A stretch of DNA of 64,000 nucleotides. It comes from JBBSBL01 sp963735885 (lineage in GTDB: Bacteria > Actinomycetota > Thermoleophilia > Solirubrobacterales > Solirubrobacteraceae). The notes beneath the pieces are model-generated. The model was given only the letters and a program-made list of their open reading frames with translations, did not search any database and had not been told where the DNA came from. Where the stretch lies: positions 355,333 through 419,332 of the forward strand of contig CAVTMP010000008.1 in assembly GCA_963735885.1 (NCBI GenBank). Direction: 5' to 3'. The position numbers and the translations under genes are program-made. Positions 16,330 to 27,262 of the stretch are shown here, one piece after another (the stretch's first letter is position 1; every line of letters begins with the position of its first letter).

Positions 16330-17381
16330 CGCTCGAAGGAGACGCCGGGCTCGAGCCGCCGGGCGTAGGCGGCGATGAGCCTGGCGCACGCCTCGACGTC
16401 GGCGAGGTCGACGAGCTCCACCGGCGAGTGCATGTAGCGCAGCGGGATCGAGACGAGCCCGGTCGGGACCCCGGCGCGGCTGAGGTGGATCGCGTCCGCG
16501 TCGGTGCCGGTGCTTCGCGCCGAGGACTCGATGACGTACGGGATGTCCTCCGCCTCCGCCGCCGCGATCAGCCCCTCGGTCACGCCCGGATGGAGCGTGG
16601 ACCCGCGGGTGATGACCGCGCCCGAGCCGAGGCCGTGCCTGGTCAGCTCGCCGAGCTCGATGCCGGGCTGGTCGGTGGCGAAGGTCACGTCGACGGCGAT
16701 CGCCACGTCGGGACGCAGCGAGAAGGCCGTCGTCCGCGACCCGCCGAAGGTGATCTCCTCCTGCACCGCGGCGACGGCCGCGACCTCGCCCGGGGCGCCG
16801 CCGGACTCGGCGACGAGCCGGGCCGCCTCGTAGGCCACGTAGCAGCCGAGGCGGTTGTCCATCGAGCGGGAGGCCAGGCGCCCGCCGCGCAGCTCGACCG
16901 GGTCGCCGGCGATCACCGCCACGTCGCCGATCCGGACCAGCCCGCGCGCCTCCTCGCCGTCCTTCGCCCCGACGTCGATGTGGAGGTCCTTGACCTTCGG
17001 GACCTGCTTGCGGTCCTCGTCCTTCATCAGGTGGATCGGCTTCTTGCCGATCACCCCGGGCAGCGGGCCGTCCTGCGTCGCGATGACGACGCGCTGGCCG
17101 ACGAGCACGATCGGGTCCCAGCCGCCGACGCCGGCGAAGCGGAGGAAGCCCTCGTCGTCGACGTGGGAGACGATCAGGCCGATCTCGTCGATGTGCCCGA
17201 CGATCGCGAGCAGCGGCCCGCCGGCGGTGCCGGGTACGCGCGCGACGGAGGAGCCCATGACGTCGCCGGCGACCTCGGCGAACTCGCCCGCCGCCGCGCG
17301 GAACACGCTGCTGGCGCGCCCCTCGTAGCCGGAGGGGCCGGGAGCGGTGATGAGGGCGCGCAGGACGTCGGGGGCGGACAC
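16326..17381 (-). CDS. M42 family metallo-aminopeptidase
   Basis: A 351-aa protein (GTG 17381) of the tetrahedral-aminopeptidase/glucanase-related M42 family. It has the zinc-site and catalytic segments in order: GHIDEIGLIV, SMDNRLGCYV, the Glu-Glu pair in VQEEITFGGSR, VDVTFATDQPG and the late histidine in RYMHSPVELVD. These enzymes form large self-compartmentalised particles that trim peptides in the cytosol. It overlaps the HAD phosphatase gene downstream. It is divergent from the SMP-30-like gene, with only 26 bp between starts, so the two promoters must overlap or lie inside the coding regions. Confidence 0.92.
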   Translation of the reverse strand: MSAPDVLRALITAPGPSGYEGRASSVFRAAAGEFAEVAGDVMGSSVARVPGTAGGPLLAIVGHIDEIGLIVSHVDDEGFLRFAGVGGWDPIVLVGQRVVIATQDGPLPGVIGKKPIHLMKDEDRKQVPKVKDLHIDVGAKDGEEARGLVRIGDVAVIAGDPVELRGGRLASRSMDNRLGCYVAYEAARLVAESGGAPGEVAAVAAVQEEITFGGSRTTAFSLRPDVAIAVDVTFATDQPGIELGELTRHGLGSGAVITRGSTLHPGVTEGLIAAAEAEDIPYVIESSARSTGTDADAIHLSRAGVPTGLVSIPLRYMHSPVELVDLADVEACARLIAAYARRLEPGVSFER

Positions 17382-17407
17382 GGCCGCGGAAGACTATCGT
17401 CGGCCGG

Positions 17408-18235
17408 ATGGCGCCCGCCTTCGCCGACCTCGCGCCCGTCGCGGCGCTCGCCGGGCGCCAGGGCGGCCTGCTCGAGGGGCCGCGGCCGCTCGCCGACGGC
17501 TCGCTGCTCTTCTCCGACGTGACCAACGGGGGCGTCCACCGCGTCACCGCGGACGGGACGCTGGAGACGCTGCTCGAGCGCCGCCGCGGGATCGGCGGCC
17601 TCGTCCCGCACGCCGACGGCGGGGTCGTCGTCACCGGCCGCGACGTCCGCCACATCCGTCCGGGCCACGAGGACCGCGTGCTGCTCGGGGAGGTCGACGG
17701 GGTCGGCGGCTTCAACGACCTCGCGACGCTGCCCGACGGTCGCGTGCTCGTCGGCGCGCTGCGCTTCCGCCCGATGGCCGGGGAGGACCCGGTGCCGGGC
17801 GAGGTCGGCCACCTCGACGCCGCGGGCGAGGCCGGGATCCTGTGCGGCGGGATCCTCTGGCCCAACGGCATCGGCCACAGCCCCGACGGCGCGACGGTCT
17901 ACGTCAACGACTTCGCGACCGGCGTCGTCCACGCCGTCCCGGCCGCCGGCGGGGAGCCGGCCGCGTTCGCCCGCGCCCCGCGCGGCTCGGCCGACGGCCT
18001 GGCGGTGGACGTCGAGGGCGGGGTGTGGATCGCCCTCGGCACGGGCGCCGGCGTCGCGCGCTTCACGCCCGGAGGGGCGCTCGACGGGATCGTCGAGGTG
18101 CCGGCCGGCTTCGTCAGCAGCCTGGCCTTCGGCGGTCCGGACGGCCACGAGGTGGCGATCACCACCGGCGAGGGCGTGCTCTTCCGCGGCCGCTCGGAGC
18201 TCGCCGGGCTGCCGGTCGCGCCGGCGAGCATCTGA
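17408..18235 (+). CDS. SMP-30/gluconolactonase/LRE-like beta-propeller protein
   Basis: A 275-aa six-bladed beta-propeller. The divalent-metal ligands of the SMP-30 family are visible: Glu in LLEGPRPLADG, Asn in GGFNDLATLPDG, Asn in LWPNGIGHSPDG and Asp in SADGLAVD. Family members hydrolyse sugar lactones or related esters. There is no signal peptide, so it is probably cytoplasmic. No sugar-oxidation genes adjoin it, and the substrate is not predictable. Confidence 0.85.
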   Translation: MAPAFADLAPVAALAGRQGGLLEGPRPLADGSLLFSDVTNGGVHRVTADGTLETLLERRRGIGGLVPHADGGVVVTGRDVRHIRPGHEDRVLLGEVDGVGGFNDLATLPDGRVLVGALRFRPMAGEDPVPGEVGHLDAAGEAGILCGGILWPNGIGHSPDGATVYVNDFATGVVHAVPAAGGEPAAFARAPRGSADGLAVDVEGGVWIALGTGAGVARFTPGGALDGIVEVPAGFVSSLAFGGPDGHEVAITTGEGVLFRGRSELAGLPVAPASI

Positions 18236-18247
18236 CGCTCGACGCGA

Positions 18248-21061
<2,814 letters not shown>

Positions 21062-21151
21062 GCGGTGCGGTCTCCTTGGACGGGGCGGGGCCCGGCGCGG
21101 GCCCGCGCTCCATCTTCGCATCCGCCGGGCCGCGGCCCGAGGCGGCGGGCG

Positions 21152-21868
21152 TCAGGCGATGCGGGCGCGCAGGACCGAGTCGCCCGAGTGCGCGGGGCCG
21201 GCGCCGGCGTGCTGCAGGGAGACGTCGAGGAAGCGGTAGGCGGACGTCGGCACCGGCGCCTGGAAGCGCACGTCCGCGCGCCCGGAGCCCGTGACCCGGA
21301 AGGTGCCGACCGGGACCATCCTCCCCGGCCCGTCGAGGAGCCAGAGCTCGTAGTAGTCGCCGGCGCGCGTGGGGCGCAGGCCGGCGGCGACGATCTCCAT
21401 GCGCTGGTCGGGGCCGGTGGTCATCCGCACCTCGCCGCGGGCCCCGGGCTGGCTCAGGGCGCCCAGGCTCGCCGACGCGCCGGTGACCGGGCCGGCACCG
21501 TCGCGCCCGCCGGAGAGCGCGACGCCGAGGCCGGCGCCGCCCGCGAGGAGGGCGGCGCCGGCCGCGAGCGCGACCGCCGGCCGCAGGACGAGGCGGCGGC
21601 GGAGCAGGTCGCGGAGACCCTCGCCCCGCGGGCGGCGCGCGCGGGGCGCCCGCTCGCGGCGCCCGGCCGGTGTCCGCAGCGGCGGGGGATCCGCCGGCGC
21701 CCAGGCCTCGTCGGGCAGCGCGTCCAGGGTGGCCACGACGGGCCGCAGCCGCTCGACCTCCGCCCGGAACGCCGGGTCGGCCGCGGCGAGGTGCTCGGCG
21801 GCGGCGCGCTCGGCGGGCGGCAGCTCGCCGAGCAGGTAGTCCACGGGCGAGACGGGCCAACGGCTCAT
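21152..21868 (-). CDS. RskA-like anti-sigma factor
   Basis: A 238-aa protein starting at ATG 21868. The cytoplasmic N-terminal ~80 residues are an anti-sigma domain (VDYLLGELPPAERAAAEHLA). A single transmembrane segment, AVALAAGAALLAGGAGLGVA, lies near residue 110. The extracytoplasmic part is an RskA/anti-sigma-K C-terminal domain (GDYYELWLLDGPGRMVPVG). Its start overlaps the stop of the sigma gene (ATGA), the standard sigma/anti-sigma arrangement. Such proteins hold the sigma factor at the membrane and release it after regulated proteolysis. Confidence 0.88.
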   Translation of the reverse strand: MSRWPVSPVDYLLGELPPAERAAAEHLAAADPAFRAEVERLRPVVATLDALPDEAWAPADPPPLRTPAGRRERAPRARRPRGEGLRDLLRRRLVLRPAVALAAGAALLAGGAGLGVALSGGRDGAGPVTGASASLGALSQPGARGEVRMTTGPDQRMEIVAAGLRPTRAGDYYELWLLDGPGRMVPVGTFRVTGSGRADVRFQAPVPTSAYRFLDVSLQHAGAGPAHSGDSVLRARIA

Positions 21869-22488
21869 GCCGGCAGCGCCTCCTCGGCGTCGATGAGCTC
21901 GCGCAGGCGCCCGAGCGCGGCGACCATCCGCATCTTCACGGTGCCGAGCGGGATGTCCGTGCGCTCGGCGATCTCGCGCTGGGAGAGGCCGGCGTAGAAG
22001 CGCAGGCGCAGCAGGTCGGCCTCCTCGCGCGGGATGCGCGAGAGCAGGTGCGCGACCCGCCAGCGCTCGACGAGCGCGTCGGCCGGCGCGGTCACGCCGC
22101 CGTCCGCGAGCTCGGCGGAGGTCGAAGGATCGCGCGGCTCGGGAACGCGCCGGCGGAGGTGGTCGATGGCACGGCTGCGGGCGATGGTCATGAGGAAGGA
22201 GAGGATCGAGCTGCGTTCGGGGTCGTACGCCGGTCCTCGCCTCCACAGTTCGGTGAAGACCTGCTGCTGGATGTCTTCTGCGGCGCCGTGATCCCCCACG
22301 GCCTGGCGCAGGTAGCCGAAGACGGCGCGCCCGAACTCCTCGTAGGCGGTCTCGAGCGCGCGCGGGTCCTGCGCGCGCAGCCCCGCGGCCATCCGTCGCT
22401 CCGGGCGCGAAGGCCGGCGCAGGGGCGCCGGCGCGGGCGCCGGCTTCGGGCCGAGGCGAGCGGAGGGCGACGGTGCCGTGGACTCCAT
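21865..22488 (-). CDS. ECF-type RNA polymerase sigma factor (SigK-like)
   Basis: A 207-aa sigma-70 family protein starting at ATG 22488. Region 2 spans FGYLRQAVGDHGAAEDIQQQ and AYDPERSSILSFLMTIARSR, and region 4 has LRLRFYAGLSQREIAERTD with the helix-turn-helix IPLGTVKMRM. A Pro/Ala-rich N-terminal tail precedes region 2. Partnered with the RskA-like anti-sigma factor by an ATGA overlap. The regulon and signal are unknown; the 117-bp region shared with the divergent DUF427 gene may contain an autoregulated promoter, but I cannot identify one with confidence. Confidence 0.9.
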   Translation of the reverse strand: MESTAPSPSARLGPKPAPAPAPLRRPSRPERRMAAGLRAQDPRALETAYEEFGRAVFGYLRQAVGDHGAAEDIQQQVFTELWRRGPAYDPERSSILSFLMTIARSRAIDHLRRRVPEPRDPSTSAELADGGVTAPADALVERWRVAHLLSRIPREEADLLRLRFYAGLSQREIAERTDIPLGTVKMRMVAALGRLRELIDAEEALPA

Positions 22489-22605
22489 TCCCCGGGGGTA
22501 CGGACGACGAACCTGGCGCGGATGGATTCTCCCGGCCGCGGCCGGACGGCGGACGGTGCCCGGCCGCGCTGAACCGCGAGCCGGCGACGCCGCGTATCCC
22601 TTCCC

Positions 22606-23067
22606 GTGGAATCCGTCTGGGACTACCCCCGCCCGCCGGCGCTCGAGCCCTGCCGCCGCCGCGTGCGGGTCGAGCTCGGCGGACGGCTGATCGCCGACTC
22701 CCGCGCGGCGCTGCGCGTGCTGGAGACGAGCCATCCGCCGACGATCTACGTGCCGCCCGGCGACGTCGATCCCGGCTGCCTCGCGAGCGCCGCGGGCCGC
22801 TCGTTCTGCGAGTGGAAGGGGCGGGCGCGCTACTTCGACGTCGTCGCCGGCGACCGGCGGGCGCCGGTCGCCGCGTGGTCCTATCCCGACCCGGCCGCGC
22901 GGTACGCCGCGCTGAAGGACCACGTCGCGTTCTACCCGGGCCGCATGGAGCGCTGCCGCCTCGACGACGAGGTCGTCCGCGCGCAGCCGGGCGACTTCTA
23001 CGGCGGGTGGATCACCGACGACATCGCCGGGCCGATCAAGGGCGGCCCGGGCACGCTCGCCTGGTAG
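22606..23067 (+). CDS. DUF427 domain protein
   Basis: A 153-aa protein from GTG 22606. The whole length is a DUF427 fold: VWDYPRPPALEP at the start, VLETSHPPTIYVPPGDVD near residue 40, SFCEWKGRARYFDVV, and the final HVAFYPGRMERCRLD plus GDFYGGWITDD. DUF427 proteins are small, common in actinomycetes and of unknown biochemical role. It is divergent from the sigma gene. The usual Tyr/Trp- and Cys-rich pocket residues are present, so it looks intact. Confidence 0.85.
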   Translation: MESVWDYPRPPALEPCRRRVRVELGGRLIADSRAALRVLETSHPPTIYVPPGDVDPGCLASAAGRSFCEWKGRARYFDVVAGDRRAPVAAWSYPDPAARYAALKDHVAFYPGRMERCRLDDEVVRAQPGDFYGGWITDDIAGPIKGGPGTLAW

Positions 23068-23147
23068 CGCGGCCCGCGGGGGAGCGCCAGCGGCCGGCCG
23101 CCACGACCCGGCGCGCCGGGCGGCGCGCGCTGTTAGCCTCGCCCGCC

Positions 23148-24659
23148 GTGAACGACCAGCGCGCGCGATCCGACGACGACGCCGATGCCACCGCGATCCC
23201 CGGCGGCCTCACGCGGCGGACGCTGATCGGCGCCGCGGCGGCCGGCGCGGCCGCGGCCGCGCTCCCCGCGGGCGCCGCGGCGGCCCCGCGCCGGCGCTCC
23301 GCGCCGCGCCGCGGCGGTCGCGCCGACGTCATCGTGGTGGGGGCCGGGCTCGCCGGGCTCACCGCCGCGCGCGACCTCGCCCGCCGCGGCCGCTCGGTCA
23401 TCGTGCTCGAGGGCCGCGACCGCGTCGGGGGCCGCACGCGCAACGAGTCGATCGGCGGGGGCGACGTGCTCGAGGTCGGCGGCCAGTGGGTCGGCCCGGG
23501 CCAGGACCGCGTCCTCGCCCTCGCGCGCTCGGTCGGCGTGAAGACGTTCAAGTCGTACTTCACGGGCACCCAGACCTTCGAGTACCAGGGGAAGCGCACC
23601 GAGTTCACCGGGCTCATCCCGCCGCTGCCGGAGCCCGACGCGACGGAGTTCGTCCAGAAGCTCGTCGAGCTCGAGACCCTGGCCAAGCAGGTGCCGGCGA
23701 ACGCGCCGTGGACGGCCGCGCGGGCGCGCGAGTGGGACGCGATGACCGTCGAGACCTGGAAGCAGCAGAACCTCCGCCACGACGGCGGCAAGTTCCTCAT
23801 CGACCTCACCGTGCAGTCGATCTACGCGTGCGAGCCGCGCGACGTCTCCTTCCTCCACTTCCTCTTCTACGGCAACGCCGGCGGGGGCTTCACGTACCTG
23901 GCGAGCACGCCCGGCGGCGCGCAGGACAGCCGCTTCGTCGGCGGCTCGCAACTCATCTCCCAGCGGGTCGCGCGCGCGCTCGGCCGCCGCGTCCGCCTCG
24001 GGGCGCCGGTCCACGCGATCCACCGCCGCGGGTCCCGCGTCCTCGTCGAGAGCGACGCCGGCACCTTCACCGGCCGCCGGGTCGTCGTCGCGCTGCCGCC
24101 GACGCTCGCGGGCCGCCTCGACTACGACCCGATCCTGCCCGCGCTGCGCGACCAGCTCACCCAGCGCACGCCGGCGGGCTCGATCATCAAGGTCGAGGCG
24201 ACGTACCCCACCCCCTTCTGGCGGAAGGCCGGCCGCAGCGGCTACACGAACTCCGACGTGCGGCCGATCGGCGTCACCTGGGACAACTCGCCGCCGAGCG
24301 GGAAGCAGGGCGCGCTGATCAGCTTCATCTGCGGTTCCGACGCCCGCCGGTACGCCGGGGCGCCGGTCGCGGCGCGGCGCAGGCTGGCGCTCGACGGCTT
24401 CGCCCGGCTGTTCGGGCCGCAGGCCGCGAAGCCGACCCGCTACATCGAGGGCAACTGGTCGGCCGAGCGCTTCACGCGCGGCTGCTACGGCGCCATCCTG
24501 CCGCCCGGCGTGTGGACGGAGTACGGGCCCGCGCTGCGGCCGGCGGTCGGGCCGATCCACTGGGCCGGGGCGGAGTACGCGACGAAGAACCCGGGCTACA
24601 TGGACGGCGCCGTGCGCTCCGGCGAGGCCGCCGCGCGGGCGGTGCTCGCCGCGCGCTGA
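23148..24659 (+). CDS. Tat-exported flavin monoamine oxidase family protein
   Basis: A 503-aa FAD enzyme starting at GTG 23148. Residues ~22-46 form a twin-arginine signal (TRRTLIGAAAAGAAAAALPA), so the folded flavoprotein is probably exported. The dinucleotide motif VIVVGAGLAGLTAARDLARR (61-80), then LEGRDRVGGRTR, belongs to the amine-oxidase family. The C-terminal segment IHWAGAEYATKNPGYMDGAV closes the FAD site. Members oxidise amines or amino acids, giving H2O2; the substrate here is not predictable. An AhpD-like gene is convergent, overlapping by 64 bp. Confidence 0.9.
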   Translation: MNDQRARSDDDADATAIPGGLTRRTLIGAAAAGAAAAALPAGAAAAPRRRSAPRRGGRADVIVVGAGLAGLTAARDLARRGRSVIVLEGRDRVGGRTRNESIGGGDVLEVGGQWVGPGQDRVLALARSVGVKTFKSYFTGTQTFEYQGKRTEFTGLIPPLPEPDATEFVQKLVELETLAKQVPANAPWTAARAREWDAMTVETWKQQNLRHDGGKFLIDLTVQSIYACEPRDVSFLHFLFYGNAGGGFTYLASTPGGAQDSRFVGGSQLISQRVARALGRRVRLGAPVHAIHRRGSRVLVESDAGTFTGRRVVVALPPTLAGRLDYDPILPALRDQLTQRTPAGSIIKVEATYPTPFWRKAGRSGYTNSDVRPIGVTWDNSPPSGKQGALISFICGSDARRYAGAPVAARRRLALDGFARLFGPQAAKPTRYIEGNWSAERFTRGCYGAILPPGVWTEYGPALRPAVGPIHWAGAEYATKNPGYMDGAVRSGEAAARAVLAAR

Positions 24660-25255
24660 GCGCGGTCCTCGCCGGCGGGCGAGACGGCCTCGCCGCGCCG
24701 CTCGGGCAGCGCGCACGCCGCCGCGGAGAACCCCTGCGGCTCGATGCCGACGGCGTCGTTGAAGCGCGCGCGGTAGTTCTCCAGCGCGACGAGCGACGTG
24801 AGCTCGACGATCTGGCGCTCGTCGAACCGGTCGCGCAGCGCGGCGAACATCTCGTCGTCCACCTCCGGCGGCGTTCGCGACATCGCCTCGGCGTAGTCGA
24901 GGACGAGCCGCTGCTCGTCGTCGAAGGCGTCGCTCTCGCGATGGCCCGCGAGCTCGAGGATCTGGCGCTCGCTCGCCCCGCCGGCCCGGGCCACCGCCGA
25001 GCCGAGGTCGAGGCACCACGCGCACCCGACGACCGAGGCGACCTTGAGCGTCGCGAGGTCCTTGAGGAGCGGGGCGACGGTCCCGGCGCGGTCGGTGTAC
25101 CACTCGAAGGCCGCGTAGCCGGTGAAGACCTGCGGGTGATGGGCCGTCACCCCCATCGACGCGGGGACCTGCCCGAGCCGGCGGCCGGAGAGGCGGAGGC
25201 CGAGGCGCACGAGCGGGCCGCCGGAGCCCGGGGGGACGGGGGCGAGACGGGTCAT
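24596..25255 (-). CDS. Carboxymuconolactone decarboxylase / AhpD-like peroxidase family protein
   Basis: A 219-aa protein starting at ATG 25255. The AhpD redox motif is present (VVGCAWCLDLGSA, CxxC with a following Asp in place of the usual His). It is followed by a helical CMD fold (LVLDYAEAMSRTPPEVDDE, QIVELTSLVALENYRARFN). The family includes alkylhydroperoxidases and decarboxylases; the CxxC favours a peroxidase-like redox role. The last ~25 residues are low complexity and antisense to the amine oxidase 3' end. Its start overlaps the stop of the upstream membrane protein (ATGA), forming an operon divergent from a MocR regulator. Confidence 0.85.
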   Translation of the reverse strand: MTRLAPVPPGSGGPLVRLGLRLSGRRLGQVPASMGVTAHHPQVFTGYAAFEWYTDRAGTVAPLLKDLATLKVASVVGCAWCLDLGSAVARAGGASERQILELAGHRESDAFDDEQRLVLDYAEAMSRTPPEVDDEMFAALRDRFDERQIVELTSLVALENYRARFNDAVGIEPQGFSAAACALPERRGEAVSPAGEDRAQRAASTARAAASPERTAPSM

Positions 25256-25779
25256 GGCGTGCCCTGCTCCTCGGCGGGGCGGGCGGGGCGGCGGGCGGCC
25301 CACAGCAGCGCGAGCGGCAGCACGACGACGAGCACGAGACCGGCGTTGCTGACGACGTCGTCGGCGAGCGGCAGGCGCCCGGTCTCCGTCAGGTGGTAGA
25401 TCGCGTGCGGCAGGCCGGCGACGAAGGCGACGACGAGCGCGGCCTCGACGAGCGAGCGCGTCATCCGGATCGCGGCGAGCAGCAGGAGCACGGCGAGGGC
25501 GAGGTTCAGCGCGCCGACGTCCCGGACGAGGTGCTCGTCGTAGGGCCCCAGCGCGGCGACCCACCCCGTTCCGGTGCCGGGGAACGCGGCGTGGAAGCCC
25601 TTCGGGGCGGCGAGCGCCCAGACGCCGATGACCGCCGGCACCGCGGCCAGGGCGACGAGACCCGCGCGGACGAGCCCGGCGTGGCCGACGGCGTCGGAGC
25701 GGCCCCCGGCGCCGCCGTCGCGGGTGACGCCGGGACCGGTGCCGGCCGAGCCCCGGGCGGAGGACGAGAGCGCGCTCAT
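25252..25779 (-). CDS. Four-helix integral membrane protein of unknown function
   Basis: A 175-aa protein from ATG 25779. Four hydrophobic segments are visible (GLVALAAVPAVIGVWALAA, LNLALAVLLLLAAI, VEAALVVAFVAGLPHAIYHL, VVSNAGLVLVVVLPLALLW). The charged motif YDEHLVRDVGALNLAL after helix 1 and the conserved-looking HAIYHLTETG suggest a small membrane family seen next to AhpD-like genes. No catalytic function is assigned. It is translationally coupled to the AhpD-like gene and divergent from the MocR regulator, only 46 bp away. Confidence 0.7.
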   Translation of the reverse strand: MSALSSSARGSAGTGPGVTRDGGAGGRSDAVGHAGLVRAGLVALAAVPAVIGVWALAAPKGFHAAFPGTGTGWVAALGPYDEHLVRDVGALNLALAVLLLLAAIRMTRSLVEAALVVAFVAGLPHAIYHLTETGRLPLADDVVSNAGLVLVVVLPLALLWAARRPARPAEEQGTP

Positions 25780-25801
25780 GCCGCGCAGCCTAGCCCGCCG
25801 C

Positions 25802-25821
25802 TGGATCGTCTGTAAGGTCCA
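25802..25821. promoter_or_regulatory. Candidate MocR operator between divergent genes
   Basis: An imperfect inverted repeat, TGGATC-8 bp-GGTCCA (5 of 6 positions symmetric), ends five bases before the MocR start codon. A further TGGACC lies just inside the gene at 25839-25844. MocR proteins often bind repeated half-sites next to their own start and control the divergent gene. Assignment is by position only. Confidence 0.35.
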
Positions 25822-25825
25822 CTTC

Positions 25826-27262
25826 ATGGCCGCCGAGATGGACCAGTTGGGTCCCGAGCTGCTCGTCGGGCTCGAGCGCGGCCGCGGCCGGCCGCTGCGC
25901 GCCGCGCTGGAGCGGGAGCTGCGCGCGGCGATCCACGACGGGCGGCTGCACGCCGGCACCGCGCTGCCCTCGACCCGCGCGCTTGCCGGGGAGCTGGGCG
26001 TCTCGCGCGGCGTCGTCGTCGAGGCCTACGCACAGCTCGCGGCCGAGGGGTACCTCGTCACCCGCCCCGGAGCCCCGGCCCGCGTCGCCGCCGTGCGCGC
26101 GACCGCCGACGACGAGGACCGCCCGTGGGACGCCTGGCCTCCGGTCCGCCACGACCTCCGCCCGGGCCGTCCCGACCTCGCCTCGTTCCCGCGGCGCGTC
26201 TGGCTCGCCGCGCTCCGCCGCACCCTCGCCGGCGCGCCGCTGTCGGCCTCGGGCTACGGCGACCCCCGCGGCGCGCCGGAGCTCCGCGGCGCGCTCGCCG
26301 CCTACCTCGGGCGGACCCGCGGCGTCGCCGCGGCGCCGAGCGGCGTCGTGGTCACCGCCGGCGTCCAGCAGGGGCTCGGCCTGCTCGCCCGGGCGCTCGC
26401 CGCGCGCGGCGTCCGGCGGATCGCCGTGGAGGAGCCGGGCTTCCCGATCCACCGGATGCTGCTCGGGCGCCACGGCCTCGAGCCCGTGCCGGTGCCCGTC
26501 GACGAGGACGGCGTCCGCGTCGAGACGCTGGCGGCGACCGGCGTCGGCGCCGCGCTGCTCACCCCCGCCCACCAGTTCCCGATGGGCGCCGTGCTGAGCG
26601 CGGAGCGGCGCACGGCGCTGCTCGCCTGGGCGGCCGCCACCGGCGCGGTGATCGTCGAGGACGACTACGACGGCGAGTACCGCTACGACCGCGCGCCGGT
26701 CGGCGCGCTCCAGGGCCTCGACCCCGAGCGCGTCGCGTACCTCGGGTCGGCGAGCAAGGCGCTGGCCCCCGCGCTGCGCCTCGGCTGGGTGATCGCCCCG
26801 GCGGCGCTGCGGCGCGCCGTGGCGGAGGAGAAGGCGTGGGCCGACGGCGGGTCGCCGGGCCTCGACCAGCTCGCGCTCGCCGACCTCATCCGCCGCGGCG
26901 AGATCGACCGCCACCTGCGGCGCATGCGGCGCGTCTATCGCGCGCGGCGCGACGCCCTCCTGGCCGCGGTCCGCGAGCACCTCCCCGCGGCGCGGGCGCT
27001 CGGGGTGCCCGCCGGCCTGCACCTCGCGCTCGCCCTGCCCGACGCGCGCGAGGAGACGGCCCTCGTCGCCGGCGCCGCGCGTCGCGGCGTCGGGATCCTC
27101 GCGATCCGCCGGCGCGCCCCGGGCGAGCGGCGCGGCCACACCGTCCTGCTCGCCGGGTACGCGAATCTGCCCGAGCCGTCGATCCCGGCGGCCGTGCGCG
27201 CGCTGGCCGCGGCCGTGGCCGGCGCCGCGCCGGGCGTGCCCGTCCCTACACCTCCGACTTGA
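25826..27262 (+). CDS. MocR/PdxR-type transcriptional regulator (GntR HTH fused to class I aminotransferase)
   Basis: A 478-aa protein from ATG 25826. Residues ~20-85 are a GntR winged helix (GTALPSTRALAGELGVSRGV, VEAYAQLAAEGYLVTRPGAP). Residues ~110-465 are an aminotransferase-like domain with the PLP lysine in YLGSASKALAPALRLGW and the Asp/Tyr of VIVEDDYDGEYRYDR. These regulators sense PLP or amines through an inactive aminotransferase domain. The very short spacing to the divergent membrane/AhpD operon makes that operon the obvious target. Its 3' end overlaps the flavoprotein gene by 17 bp. Confidence 0.92.
   Translation: MAAEMDQLGPELLVGLERGRGRPLRAALERELRAAIHDGRLHAGTALPSTRALAGELGVSRGVVVEAYAQLAAEGYLVTRPGAPARVAAVRATADDEDRPWDAWPPVRHDLRPGRPDLASFPRRVWLAALRRTLAGAPLSASGYGDPRGAPELRGALAAYLGRTRGVAAAPSGVVVTAGVQQGLGLLARALAARGVRRIAVEEPGFPIHRMLLGRHGLEPVPVPVDEDGVRVETLAATGVGAALLTPAHQFPMGAVLSAERRTALLAWAAATGAVIVEDDYDGEYRYDRAPVGALQGLDPERVAYLGSASKALAPALRLGWVIAPAALRRAVAEEKAWADGGSPGLDQLALADLIRRGEIDRHLRRMRRVYRARRDALLAAVREHLPAARALGVPAGLHLALALPDAREETALVAGAARRGVGILAIRRRAPGERRGHTVLLAGYANLPEPSIPAAVRALAAAVAGAAPGVPVPTPPT

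Noticed and set aside
23133..25103. A 656-aa minus-strand open frame across the amine oxidase gene
   Set aside because: Antisense shadow of the amine oxidase; no motif, no ribosome site.
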